From Brugia malayi (Eukaryota; Nematoda; Chromadorea; Rhabditida; Onchocercidae): a stretch of DNA of 64,000 nt. Both the position numbers and the translations under genes were made by a program. A model generated the notes under the pieces. It did no database searches. It had not been told where the DNA came from and saw nothing but the letters and a program-made list of their open reading frames with translations. Shown one piece after another: positions 55,164 through 64,000 of this stretch (positions are counted from its first letter, which is position 1; each line of letters starts with the position of its first letter). The DNA lies in contig NW_025062476.1 of the NCBI RefSeq assembly GCF_000002995.4, positions 3,591,001 to 3,655,000 of the forward strand, read 5' to 3'.

Positions 55164-57881
55164 TTATCTGCGAGATTTCCGGTCATCACCGCCAGCGATC
55201 AGAGATTGCAAAATGACAGCTGCAATAAAGCAGCACAAGCATACAATAAGCCAAAAAAGCGTTTCCGGATCATCGAGAAAATTTTCTGGACGATTTGTTA
55301 CGCTATCAATGCCACTTCTGGAATATTCAATTCTTCTAAAAATATTATACTTATGGAATTATTATTGTATGAAATGCGTCTTTTTTTTTAGTTTCTACAT
55401 GATATATTTCTTAAAACCTGAAAAAAGATGAAAGTTTGCTTAAGAATTTACTTAAAGCCAATTTCTCAAATTAAATAATATAACTAATTTTTATAACTAG
55501 TTTTTTTTTTTTTTTTTAAATTTGGTTAGCTTAATGATTTTTACTAATTTGCAACAAAAATGCAATTGCCAGCAAATCTATTACAGCTACAATTTGTGGG
55601 ATATCAATTTGTAACCATTTGATAAAATATTATTAACTTGGAATCGCTTTTATGAGTTGCTAATTGTTCGGTTGTTCCTTCCGACTTAACTATCATTTCA
55701 TGAATAGGCAAATCATTTATGGTACATTCAGCTTCCGGATTTATCATTGCTAAAATTAGTTAGCTTTTGAAAGAAATAAATGAAAAATGATACTCTTGAA
55801 ACAATGTTATCATTTAAAATTCATGTTATAAGCATATCATTTAAATAATTGCACCGTGCACAATATTTTACGAAATATTCATTCTGAGTAACTTTAATTT
55901 TAATCTTTAACTTTAAACTATTTTTGAATTATTGGTAAAATTGTTTTAGTTTTAATTGATAACAATCATTTATTTTGTTAAATTATTATGTAAATATTGC
56001 TTCGAATTGAATTGCATCATTACTGATAAGCTCCATAATCTCTATTCAAGGCTTTATCATATGCATGCGATCAAATTGAATGTTATCACTACGACTACTA
56101 ATTGTTGCTATTCCATGGATTGTTAATTTTCACTTTAATCAAAAAATTCAACTTTGTGTTGCTAAACAAAAAGTAATTATGTTTTTCCTTTTATAGTAAA
56201 CAGTTTGAATGGAAATTGTATTTGAGAGCGATTAGTTCAGATCTAATTATTTTACAGCTCATTTAATGTTATTTATGGTTTTGTTTTTTTTTTTTGTGAT
56301 TTTATCAGTTAATTTGATGACTTCTCAATAATAACTGTTTTTTCTGTTTTTTTTTTTTTGGTACTAATAAATAGTTTTGGATTATTCCAATTCTTATTAA
56401 ATATTTCGGTTTTTTTTTTTTTTTCAGGTTTCTTTGTGATCAGTTTTAAAGTTAATTATTATATCGTTTACTGAAACTAACCTTTTTTCTTATTTTATTG
56501 TTGGGTAATACTTTTAACAATCTTATCATCATTTAAATTATTTCTTGTTCAGGTCAAATATTGAGAGTAATTTGAAATGTAAATAAGCATATATCAAATT
56601 AATTACCTTTAAATTTTGTAAATGCATCAGCAACTTCTTTGCCAGATTCAGTGGCGAATAATTTCATGAAAAGTTGCATTTTTGGCTGAGGCGCATCTGT
56701 CCATTGTTTTACAGCTTTGGGCCGTTGCCACATTAAATCCACTTCATTCCTTCCAAGTTTTTCAATACTACCAGACATCATTGGCTTAACCTATGAAATG
56801 ATAAATAAGTAAGTTCATAGCATATGTAAACGAAATAGTTACAGTGTGAAAATAATCGACTAAATAAATTGAATTGTGATAATTAATAATTAAAGAACAT
56901 ATGGGCGAATTAATTTTAGGTAAATTAATTTCAAAGTAAAATATTATTATAGGAAAAAATAATTAGTGCCAGAAAAATGATCAGAATTTCATCAATTTCA
57001 GCATTTGCAGAATGAATAAAAATTAATTAAAAATTGAATAAAGAAATTCTATTACTTAACAAATAGTTTTGTTATTATTTACTAATAATTACTGTAATAG
57101 CAGAATCAGTGCATTTTAATATCCATTGCATTTGACGATTACTATTATTGCATAATAAAAGTTTCACGCGTGCTATTTCCGGTTGTCCTTTTTCTACAGC
57201 AAATTTCAGGATGCTATAAAGAAAGAAAAAAAAAAAATGTATTAGTGAAAAATTAAATTCTTTTCTTTCTCAACGAATTATGTTATTATTATTGATTAGA
57301 GATTTATTAATTAGACTTATTGAAATAACATCGACCATTTCCTTTTTTTGTTTTGTAAAAAATCAATATTTGAAAGATAATTTGTCGTATCTTTTTTTTC
57401 TTAGCAAATACTGCAATTTTTAAGCAACTTTTTTTTGCTACTTTTTTTTAACGTTTCGACAATAAATGAAAAAGTAGTAACCTCCTGCTAAGTGGTTTTT
57501 TGCCTTGCTTGGTTTTAGATTTTGAAAGTGGTTTTACTTTGTTAGCATTTCTGAAATCGATGGATTAATTAACATTAAGATCAGATAATCATTAATATTA
57601 TTATCAATCAGTCCTTTTCAATTCATAATCAAATTATAATTTGTTAAATTATCATTAATTATATACCGTGAGATAATTTTCCAAACAACTTTTAACTTTA
57701 ATCTATTTTTAAACTGAACTACAATCTATTCTCATTTTAATCGAATTTCGAATCTTTGTTAATGAATAAATACTTATTATGAATCGTTTTGAATTTTCAA
57801 ATGGTCCACTTAGTTGTTAAAATTTAAAATTTACTTCAATTAATGTTATTACAATACTTACTTAACAGCCACCGTCGCCAT
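55164..57881 (-). CDS. MSP-domain protein with C-terminal membrane anchor (VAP-like), copy 1
   Basis: Rebuilt from six short minus-strand exons that join in phase: 57881-57862, 57550-57482, 57213-57093, 56790-56607, 55749-55638, 55335-55164, giving 225 aa. A Lys-rich N-terminus (about 30 aa) precedes a divergent MSP domain (about 30-131; NNSNRQMQWILKC, then SGSIEKL and LMWQRPKAVKQW). A linker follows with CTINDLPIHEMIVKSE, then N-F-L-D-D at 187-191. The last segment is one hydrophobic helix (LFWLIVCLCC to about residue 216) with a basic end, DDRKSRR. This is the topology of VAP proteins: a cytosolic MSP domain on a tail anchor, usually in the ER and binding FFAT-type peptides. VAP's coiled coil is not evident. 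CATTTCAG on the minus strand, 39 nt before the ATG, would suit SL trans-splicing. If the donor at 56606 is skipped, the frame stops after 133 aa, giving a soluble MSP-like form. Function is inferred from topology only. Confidence 0.78.
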
Positions 57882-59114
57882 TATTACCGAACACTTGAAA
57901 ACAGTTGGTTACTTAAGACCTGAAATGGCAAACAGCCTTTCTCTAATCTTTCCAGTATAATAATAATAAGTAAAAATAGAGCGATTATTCATTTTATAAA
58001 TATATATTACAGTAATAACTATCATATGTAACGTATTTTCAATTATCGCTCTTCACGTACGTGTACGTAGATTTATTTATCGCTAATCAATTCTGACTTT
58101 GTACATAGTAAAAGTAAAAATGCAAAGAAGAAATGTAATATAATAATTAAGAGAATATGTATTCAAATTTCACAACAACATGTAAAACTTCCTGAATTTT
58201 TGGCTTCAGTTCTTGAAAAAAATTTTAAAAACTTCATTGTTTATTTTTCTAGAAACATTTACCTACACACACATACACACACACACACACAAATACACAC
58301 ATATATTTCATTTTACGTTAATGTAGAAATTATTTGTTGGGAAAAATTTATTCAATTTTTCATATTTGTGGCAAATTTTTATTTTATTTTCCATATTTGT
58401 TTATTTTATTTTCTTTTTTCATATTTGCAGTATTATTTCTTGATAATTCTTTCCAATTTTTCGCTAAATACTAGGCTAAGCCTTTTTTCATTTGTTTTTT
58501 CTTTAAATTGGTTATTTCATTTCATTATTCACTCGAATTAATACAAATTTCAAAGTACCAGTAATCAAGAAAATTTGTTAATTCTTCTTATTGACACATG
58601 TAGCAACAATTCTTTGATCAACAAATTTCTCAACATAAATAAACTATTCAGAATGATAAATTGCTGATATGAATTTCTCAACGATGAAAAGAATTTTTAC
58701 TTTTTATATTTAATTTGAAATTTAGAAGAAGAACTTTGTCAAAGAAATTCAACAAGTTGTTAATATTATGTAGAGCATTTGCGGAGTTTCTCAGAAATCA
58801 TTCGTGGGCAAGGATAAATTTATCAGAATAATTCATATATGTAATTATTGCGTGCTATCAGTCATAGTTCACGTACGTAGTTATCAGTGGCACTGTTCAC
58901 CAAATGGTTCACGTTTTTACTTCAATTTTTGAAAAAACTTTTCGTATCTTATAGGCATATAAAAACCTTATTTATATAAAAATTTTCATTGTATTGAGCC
59001 AAAAGACTATACTCCTCTACATTACAATATGATAATCAGTTAATTTCAGATAAAAATTAGACAATTTAACATTTGACGTCTATGCAATAGTATTTATGGT
59101 AGAATCATTTGAAT
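57882..59114. other. spacer between the two MSP-domain paralogs
   Basis: About 1.2 kb with no recognised exon. It contains an ACACAC microsatellite at 58265-58302 and a cluster of ACGTAC/CACGT words at 58058-58070 and 58868-58880. It should contain the promoter of copy 1 on the minus strand. Confidence 0.6.
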
Positions 59115-61038
59115 TCAATCGGAAAGCACTTTCAAGCAAATAGCAATCAGTAAACAAAATAGTAGTATGAGAATCCAGTAGGTATTTTGTGAATCGTCCA
59201 GAAAATTTTTATTCATTATTTTTGGTTGTATTTCAGAATTAACATCAGTTTTTTTCCTGCAAAAATATTGTATTGTTAATTGAAACTGGGATTTAAGTTT
59301 ATTTCAAATTCATTCATACAAACTTTTTCACGTGCACGTATGACGAACGTTACCTTCTGTGTAGTTACAAACAACCGATATAAAAGTAAAATACAAAAAA
59401 ATTATTGACATAAATAATGCGAAAGAAAATTGTTTACTTTGGTTTCTCTTTTCGTAATATCATGGTAGACGGTTCCGAGTTCAATATTATATTATGAATT
59501 GGTGGTTCTTCAGCTGTACATACCGCATGTGGATCAACAGATGCTACATTAATTTTTAATTATTACAGTACGATTTGAAACTGATCATGAACTATTACGA
59601 ATGCTGATAGACAATCACATCTTATCACCACTTCAATTCAATTTATTATGGTCTAAGATATAGTTATAATTTAATCTGTCAAAAAGTAAAGGTGACTGGC
59701 TACTATATGATACCTCGAAATTTGCTATTTGCTTCTCCGACAACTTTTCCAGTTTCGCTAACCATTAATTTAATTTGTAGTATCATTTTCAGTGGAGATA
59801 ATTCACGCCAAGAATTGTAATCTTTGGGACGTCGCCAAATTAAAATGCATTCTCCGGTATCAAATGCTTTGACCAGTCCGGATGCTTTCGGAATTGCCTA
59901 GTAATGTGATATTAGATGATATATATATGATATTAGAATATCTATCCGTTACAATTTTATCGCCTAGGAATCTATCTGGAACGTATAACATGACATTAGA
60001 ATGCTAAAAGTTCGCATACGTAATGATGTATGCACACACTGTTATCAAATGTGAATGTTTAGAAAAGAAATATGCTGTTGCATATTATCATTTCACCTAA
60101 TTTAATAGAATAAAACATTGTAATAATTAACTTTAATATTTACTTCTCAAATATCTCTTCTCTGAAAGTATTTTAATGTTATGCATAAGGAAGCATAAGA
60201 AATGTGACACTATGATAACGATATTACCTCAACGACATTACTTTTCATCAAATGATGATATTATTCTGAACGTAAACGTCATGCCATTACGTGTATACTT
60301 AATTAAATAACGCAAATAAACTAAGGAAACAATATTATCCTTATAAATTCACATATATCCTCAAAAGTTTAAAGGAAGAGATGGAGTTATCCTTTGTTTT
60401 TTTACTCAATATTTCTTTACCTGTATATTTTCATTAATATCTTTGATGATCCATTCTACCAATCGTCTGCTGTTATTAGAAAGTGAAAGTTTAACGCGTG
60501 CGTGATCCGGCTGTCCTTTTTCACGTGCAAATTTCACAAAACTGTTTTAGAAAAAAAAACATAGAAAAAAAAACAAAAAACAAAGAAAATTGTTTCAGAG
60601 AAATCTTACAATTTCACATATTTATGATATTTATTGATGATTTGCAAAAGTTATCAGTGATATTATATCTAAGGATCACTATATCATCCATTATATAAAA
60701 ACTATTAGAAGAATACAGAAATGCGATTAGAACTACTTTCCAATATTAACCGTGTAAAATTTGAATAAAATTAATCTTAGCCCCAAAATTTAGCCTTCTA
60801 TTTTGATATTTTTTCTTATCACTGACAATTGTTACTATCATTAATTTTAATAATACTATACAGGTTACTTGTGTTTTCTTCTTTCCATTTCTGTGTACAT
60901 ACTTTTTCCTATTGCAGACGTATGCGTTACATTACGACCGGAATGATAATTATTATCCAAGGAAGTAGTTCTGAAATCCGGAATACTTTTGCTGAATATC
61001 AAAATGTCCCTCTTTTTCTTCTTGCATGTATGAATCAT
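59115..61038 (-). CDS. MSP-domain protein with C-terminal membrane anchor (VAP-like), copy 2
   Basis: Tandem paralog of the gene at 55164-57881, on the same strand. Exons: 61038-60869 (tentative), 60541-60421, 59897-59714, 59543-59438, 59256-59115, giving about 240 aa. The two MSP-core exons are 121 and 184 nt long, exactly as in copy 1, with the same phases, and encode [20 protein letters not shown] and [12 protein letters not shown] (copy 1: FAVEKGQPEIARVKL, LMWQRPKAVKQW). The linker exon encodes [16 protein letters not shown], matching copy 1, and the last exon has N-F-L-D-D followed by a hydrophobic helix ([15 protein letters not shown]) and a very short tail ending LSD. The N-terminal exon is Lys/Arg-rich and fits in phase, but has no counterpart by sequence, so the true start may differ. 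Probably a tail-anchored cytosolic-facing protein, with a shorter and less basic lumenal end than copy 1. Confidence 0.75.
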
Positions 61039-61981
61039 TATTACTTTGTATGTGTTTGTTTAACAGTCTATTAACGGGTAATCTGTTATACGGTAAAAGT
61101 GTGTCATATGTTTAATGTTTAGTAATCCTCACGTGATTATAACGTGATAACTGAAATTATTCAATACTGAAAATTGGTGTGGAATGATGAACATCTAATG
61201 ATAAGACTAACTTAATAGAAACAGCCATAAATGTTTATCAAATGACAATAAAATGAAATCCGCACGTCTATTCGGTTATTTCAAATATATATGTATGTAT
61301 ACATATCAAACTTAATTTACATAATAGCAAAGTAATAACTTTATTTTTATTCCGTATTCTGTTCCGTTTTTTTTTTCTTTTTTTTTTTTTTTTCCTATAA
61401 ATTTACTTAAGTGTCGAAGTTATCTTGTATTAGAGACGTCGGGTCAAGGTTCAAGTGGATTCTAAGTAAAGTGCATTCCTGCATCAACTGAATTTTCATT
61501 TCTAGTAGTATCGGTAGTAAAAAGCAATAGTCTTATATCATTTTCTAGCATATATATTCCGAATATCTTAATTTATTCTATCACTTAAGTATGGTTCGAA
61601 CTATTCCTGAAAATGATTCATCAATACGGCTAGGAAATGTGAAGCAAGACGAAGAAGACTTTGTTATGTTTGACAATAACTTTGCCAATAGTTCTGGTGA
61701 CGACTTCATTCCTGAAAGTAGTACCGAACTGATGTAATTCAATTCCTGATTTCCTTCCACCATCCCTTTTTTACTTAGATGAAAAACGATATAGCAATAC
61801 GGAACATCACATTCCGGTTTAGAGATTAACTGAGAAAAAGCGACGCGGGCAGCAGGAAAATTTTCACTACGTGACTTTTTTCTTCACGTATAAGCCGGTG
61901 ATTATCTTTTGTACGGTTTTCTGCTATTGTTTTACTATCATTTCATCTAGTATCAGAAGAACGTTGTAGTCATTAAACGTA
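61039..61981. other. divergent upstream region shared by MSP copy 2 and the NOC2 gene
   Basis: About 0.94 kb between two divergent genes, which should hold both promoters. It contains a T-run at 61378-61395, GC-richer stretches and one 48-codon open frame (61591-61737). Opposite-strand frames are also open there, so coding capacity is undecided. Confidence 0.55.
61591..61737 (+). CDS. possible small acidic protein or 3' exon, unrecognised
   Basis: An ATG-to-TAA frame of 48 codons. The product is acidic and contains QDEEDFVMFDNNF, an acidic run followed by Phe-Val-Met. This resembles the LC3-interacting acidic-aromatic motif seen in some autophagy proteins, but the final position is Phe rather than Leu/Ile/Val. 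The frame stays open upstream to a good acceptor (TTTTCTAG at 61549), so it could instead be the last exon of an unseen gene. The minus strand of the same segment also has a 60-codon frame. Codon make-up favours the plus strand, but only weakly. Confidence 0.25.
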   Translation: MVRTIPENDSSIRLGNVKQDEEDFVMFDNNFANSSGDDFIPESSTELM

Positions 61982-63901
61982 ATGACTAACGTAAGCAATG
62001 TGAAAGCGCAAAAAAGGCAAAGAAACGCTACATTTCAAACGTGCTCGAAACGGAGAAAAAAGCTAGAAAACACTGAAACGGATGTGGATTCAGCGTTTGA
62101 TGGTAAATTTGTAACAATATTTCAAGTATTTTAATCATTACTTTCAGCTTTTTGAGAGTCATAAGAAATCATATGAAAGCTATAGAAAGCCATCTTTTGA
62201 AAGACTTTATTTATCATTTTTATCATTATTTGTCCTAATGCTATCGCTTACAACTACATTCTACTTTGTAAAATATAAGTTTCTATATGCATCACTCTTC
62301 TTTAACTTAATTTTGAATTACTTGCAGATACAGAAAATTTAACGCTATCGAATCACAAAAAACAGCTAGGGGAACTTGCTGAAAAAGATCCTGAGTTTTT
62401 CAAATTTCTTAAAGAACAGGAATCTGATTTATTACATTTTGATGAATCAGATTCTGATGTGGAAGAAGGTAAAATGTTTTACAGAATGTTTTAAACATTT
62501 ATCTGTACTAATGAGTATTATTCTCTGAAATTATTAGTTATTCTGACATGCATTTCTAGATATTTGATGTTGTCATTAAATTACAATTTTTCGTATGTTT
62601 GTCGAAATTTGCCTGCTTTCGAATTGCTGATAATTCGAACCTAATTTTCCGTTACATAAAATTGCTTTTAAAAAAGAAAATGATATCCTCTACAAAATTT
62701 ATCATTTTTGTAGATCCGCAGTATGAGGAAGTTGATGGCAAGGATGAAAGCTTGAAAGGAGACGAAAACTTAAGGAGGGATTTTTCGGGACGGAAAATAA
62801 TTGATCTGGATTTTGTAACAAATTTACAAAATTCACTTTTGCAAAAGGTTCCTTTTTAGATGCCCACTTTGTTCTCACTATTGGATTTCTAACTATTTCG
62901 AAAGGAATTGTAAATATGATAGGAGAAGTAGAGAATGAGATTTAATGTTATGCATTTCCGTAACTATTCTCCGGACAAAGCTCGGCGTGCTGCTGGATTT
63001 CATTCACTTACCAGAAGATACTTTTGAAAAATATTAATAATTTTCTGTGAATAGTTTTGCATTTTAAAGGATCAGCTGGAACTATCAGTAATTCATCGAA
63101 TGGTTGCAGCATTTACAGCATGTGTGGCACGGGTTGGTGCCGATATTGAACCACCAAGTTATGTGATTAATGATAGTGATGTATTTGAAAGCATTGTACG
63201 TCTGTGTTTCACATATGTGGGCAAATTTTTGCTTACATTAATAGGTCATACGAAGACTGAATCGGATGATAAGAAGTCAGATTCAAAGTTGAAAAAAGTT
63301 GGGAAATATAAAAAGAAGCAATATCGGTGTTGGAAAAAGTATGGTAATTTAATAAAATGCTATCTTCATGCCCTTTTACAGGTAAATCATTTCTGTATTT
63401 GGTAGTAGGAATGTCAGTTATCACTACAAAGTGACGTCACAAATTTAACATTTTGTAATGTTGCTAATGCTATGAGCTTATTATTGCTTTTGTACAGTTG
63501 TGATTATCAGTATTTCAAGATATCGGTGCAACGTTGACATGTGAGTCCTTATCGCTAATTGATTTGATGATGAGGACCCCACATTTTTTAGTGTTAGTTT
63601 CTCTGATATACCGTTCCATTTTTCGCTGGAGTTAGAGATTAACATTTATAAGACTATTGTACTCTCCATGAAACGACGATGGAAGAATTGTGACTGTTCT
63701 AGCATAGATTATGGATCTGTATTAGTGGATCAGAAGTTTTTATTTCTTTTCAGATTTTCTTGCTACAGCTTTGTATTTTATAAATTCCAGTTCTTGAACG
63801 AAATCCAGACATCAAGTGTCACTGTATGTACATTACGTGCAGTCACTGATTTGCTCGAATTATACATTCATTTCCCAAAACTTACTCGAAGTTTTACAAG
63901 G
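61982..63901 (+). CDS. nucleolar complex protein 2 (NOC2/NOC2L), 5' part, continues beyond window
   Basis: NOC2 is a nucleolar/nucleoplasmic HEAT-type protein that works with NOC1 and NOC3 in maturation and export of pre-60S ribosomes; the C. elegans counterpart is pro-2. Exons in phase: 61982-62102, 62328-62468, 62714-62847, 63070-63381, 63791-63901 (273 codons so far). The N-terminus is basic (KRQR, KRRKK), suiting nuclear import. It is followed by LAEKDPEFFKFLKEQESDLL, a family hallmark, and an acidic stretch. The large fourth exon has VIHRMVAAFTACV and SDVFESIVRLCFTYV, then YRCWKKYGNLIKCYLHALLQ. The fifth ends with LELYIHFPKLTRSFTR, the conserved PKL-RxF region. The donor GTCAGT at 63902 shows that the gene goes on. 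The start is the first ATG after a TTGTAG acceptor-like site at 61967-61972. Confidence 0.9.
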
Positions 63902-64000
63902 GTCAGTTAGAGTTTGTTAGTTTACATAATTACATGGCATTAAGATTGGTCATATATACAAATTTCAGGAATACTTTTTCCTACTTTTCATTTGCGTTTT

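Noticed and set aside
55096..55431. 111-codon plus-strand frame and a second overlapping plus frame
   Set aside because: The minus strand encodes the N-F-L-D-D / membrane-helix exon of MSP copy 1, which matches copy 2 at 59115-59256. The plus frames are shadows of it.
60829..61074. 81-codon plus-strand frame
   Set aside because: It overlaps the Lys/Arg-rich minus-strand exon that fits MSP copy 2 in phase; the plus frame is hydrophobic and unrecognised.
61581..61763. 60-codon minus-strand frame opposite the small acidic frame
   Set aside because: It has no family and no splice partner. The plus frame has somewhat better coding character, but the case is not settled.
63233..63424. 63-codon minus-strand frame
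   Set aside because: Shadow of the large NOC2 exon at 63070-63381.

Overview
The window looks like nuclear DNA of a parasitic clade III nematode (spirurid or filarial type). It is about three-quarters A+T by eye. Exons are short (about 50-300 nt) and bounded by GT...AG signals, many acceptors have the nematode TTTCAG form, there are many simple repeats, and every recognisable protein has a clear animal or nematode family. There is no bacterial, viral or plasmid organisation. The species cannot be fixed from the sequence.

Layout: (1) 1-4.7 kb, AT-rich DNA with no recognised gene. (2) 4.7-43.3 kb, plus strand: one very long gene for an F-BAR / C1 / RhoGAP protein, the counterpart of C. elegans spv-1 and vertebrate ARHGAP45/ARHGAP29/GMIP. 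I could join 25 exons in phase from 15.1 kb on, plus a candidate 4-nt first coding exon (ATG C) at 4864. Two introns exceed 10 kb; the first holds an antisense tRNA-Asp(GUC). (3) 47.0-52.4 kb, plus strand: a complete nine-exon cystathionine gamma-lyase gene (401 aa). Its first intron carries 29 head-to-tail copies of a 73-bp unit with no net length change. (4) 55.2-61.0 kb, minus strand: two tandem paralogous genes for small MSP-domain proteins with a C-terminal membrane anchor (VAP-like). They are absent as whole proteins from simple ORF lists because every exon is short; I rebuilt both, and their shared exon lengths, phases and motifs support the models. (5) 62.0 kb to the end, plus strand: the 5' part of a NOC2 (nucleolar complex protein 2) gene, running out of the window.

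The genes do not form an obvious pathway: cytoskeletal Rho signalling, transsulfuration/H2S chemistry, a membrane-contact type adaptor pair and ribosome biogenesis sit side by side. The most unusual items are the homogenised 73-bp array with two ACGTG words per unit inside the H2S-enzyme gene, and the tail-anchored MSP paralog pair with a conserved linker motif (C-T-x4-P-I-H-x2-I-x2-S-E) and an N-F-L-D-D motif before the membrane helix. Exon boundaries are my own splice-site and phase reasoning; no alignment or transcript data were available.
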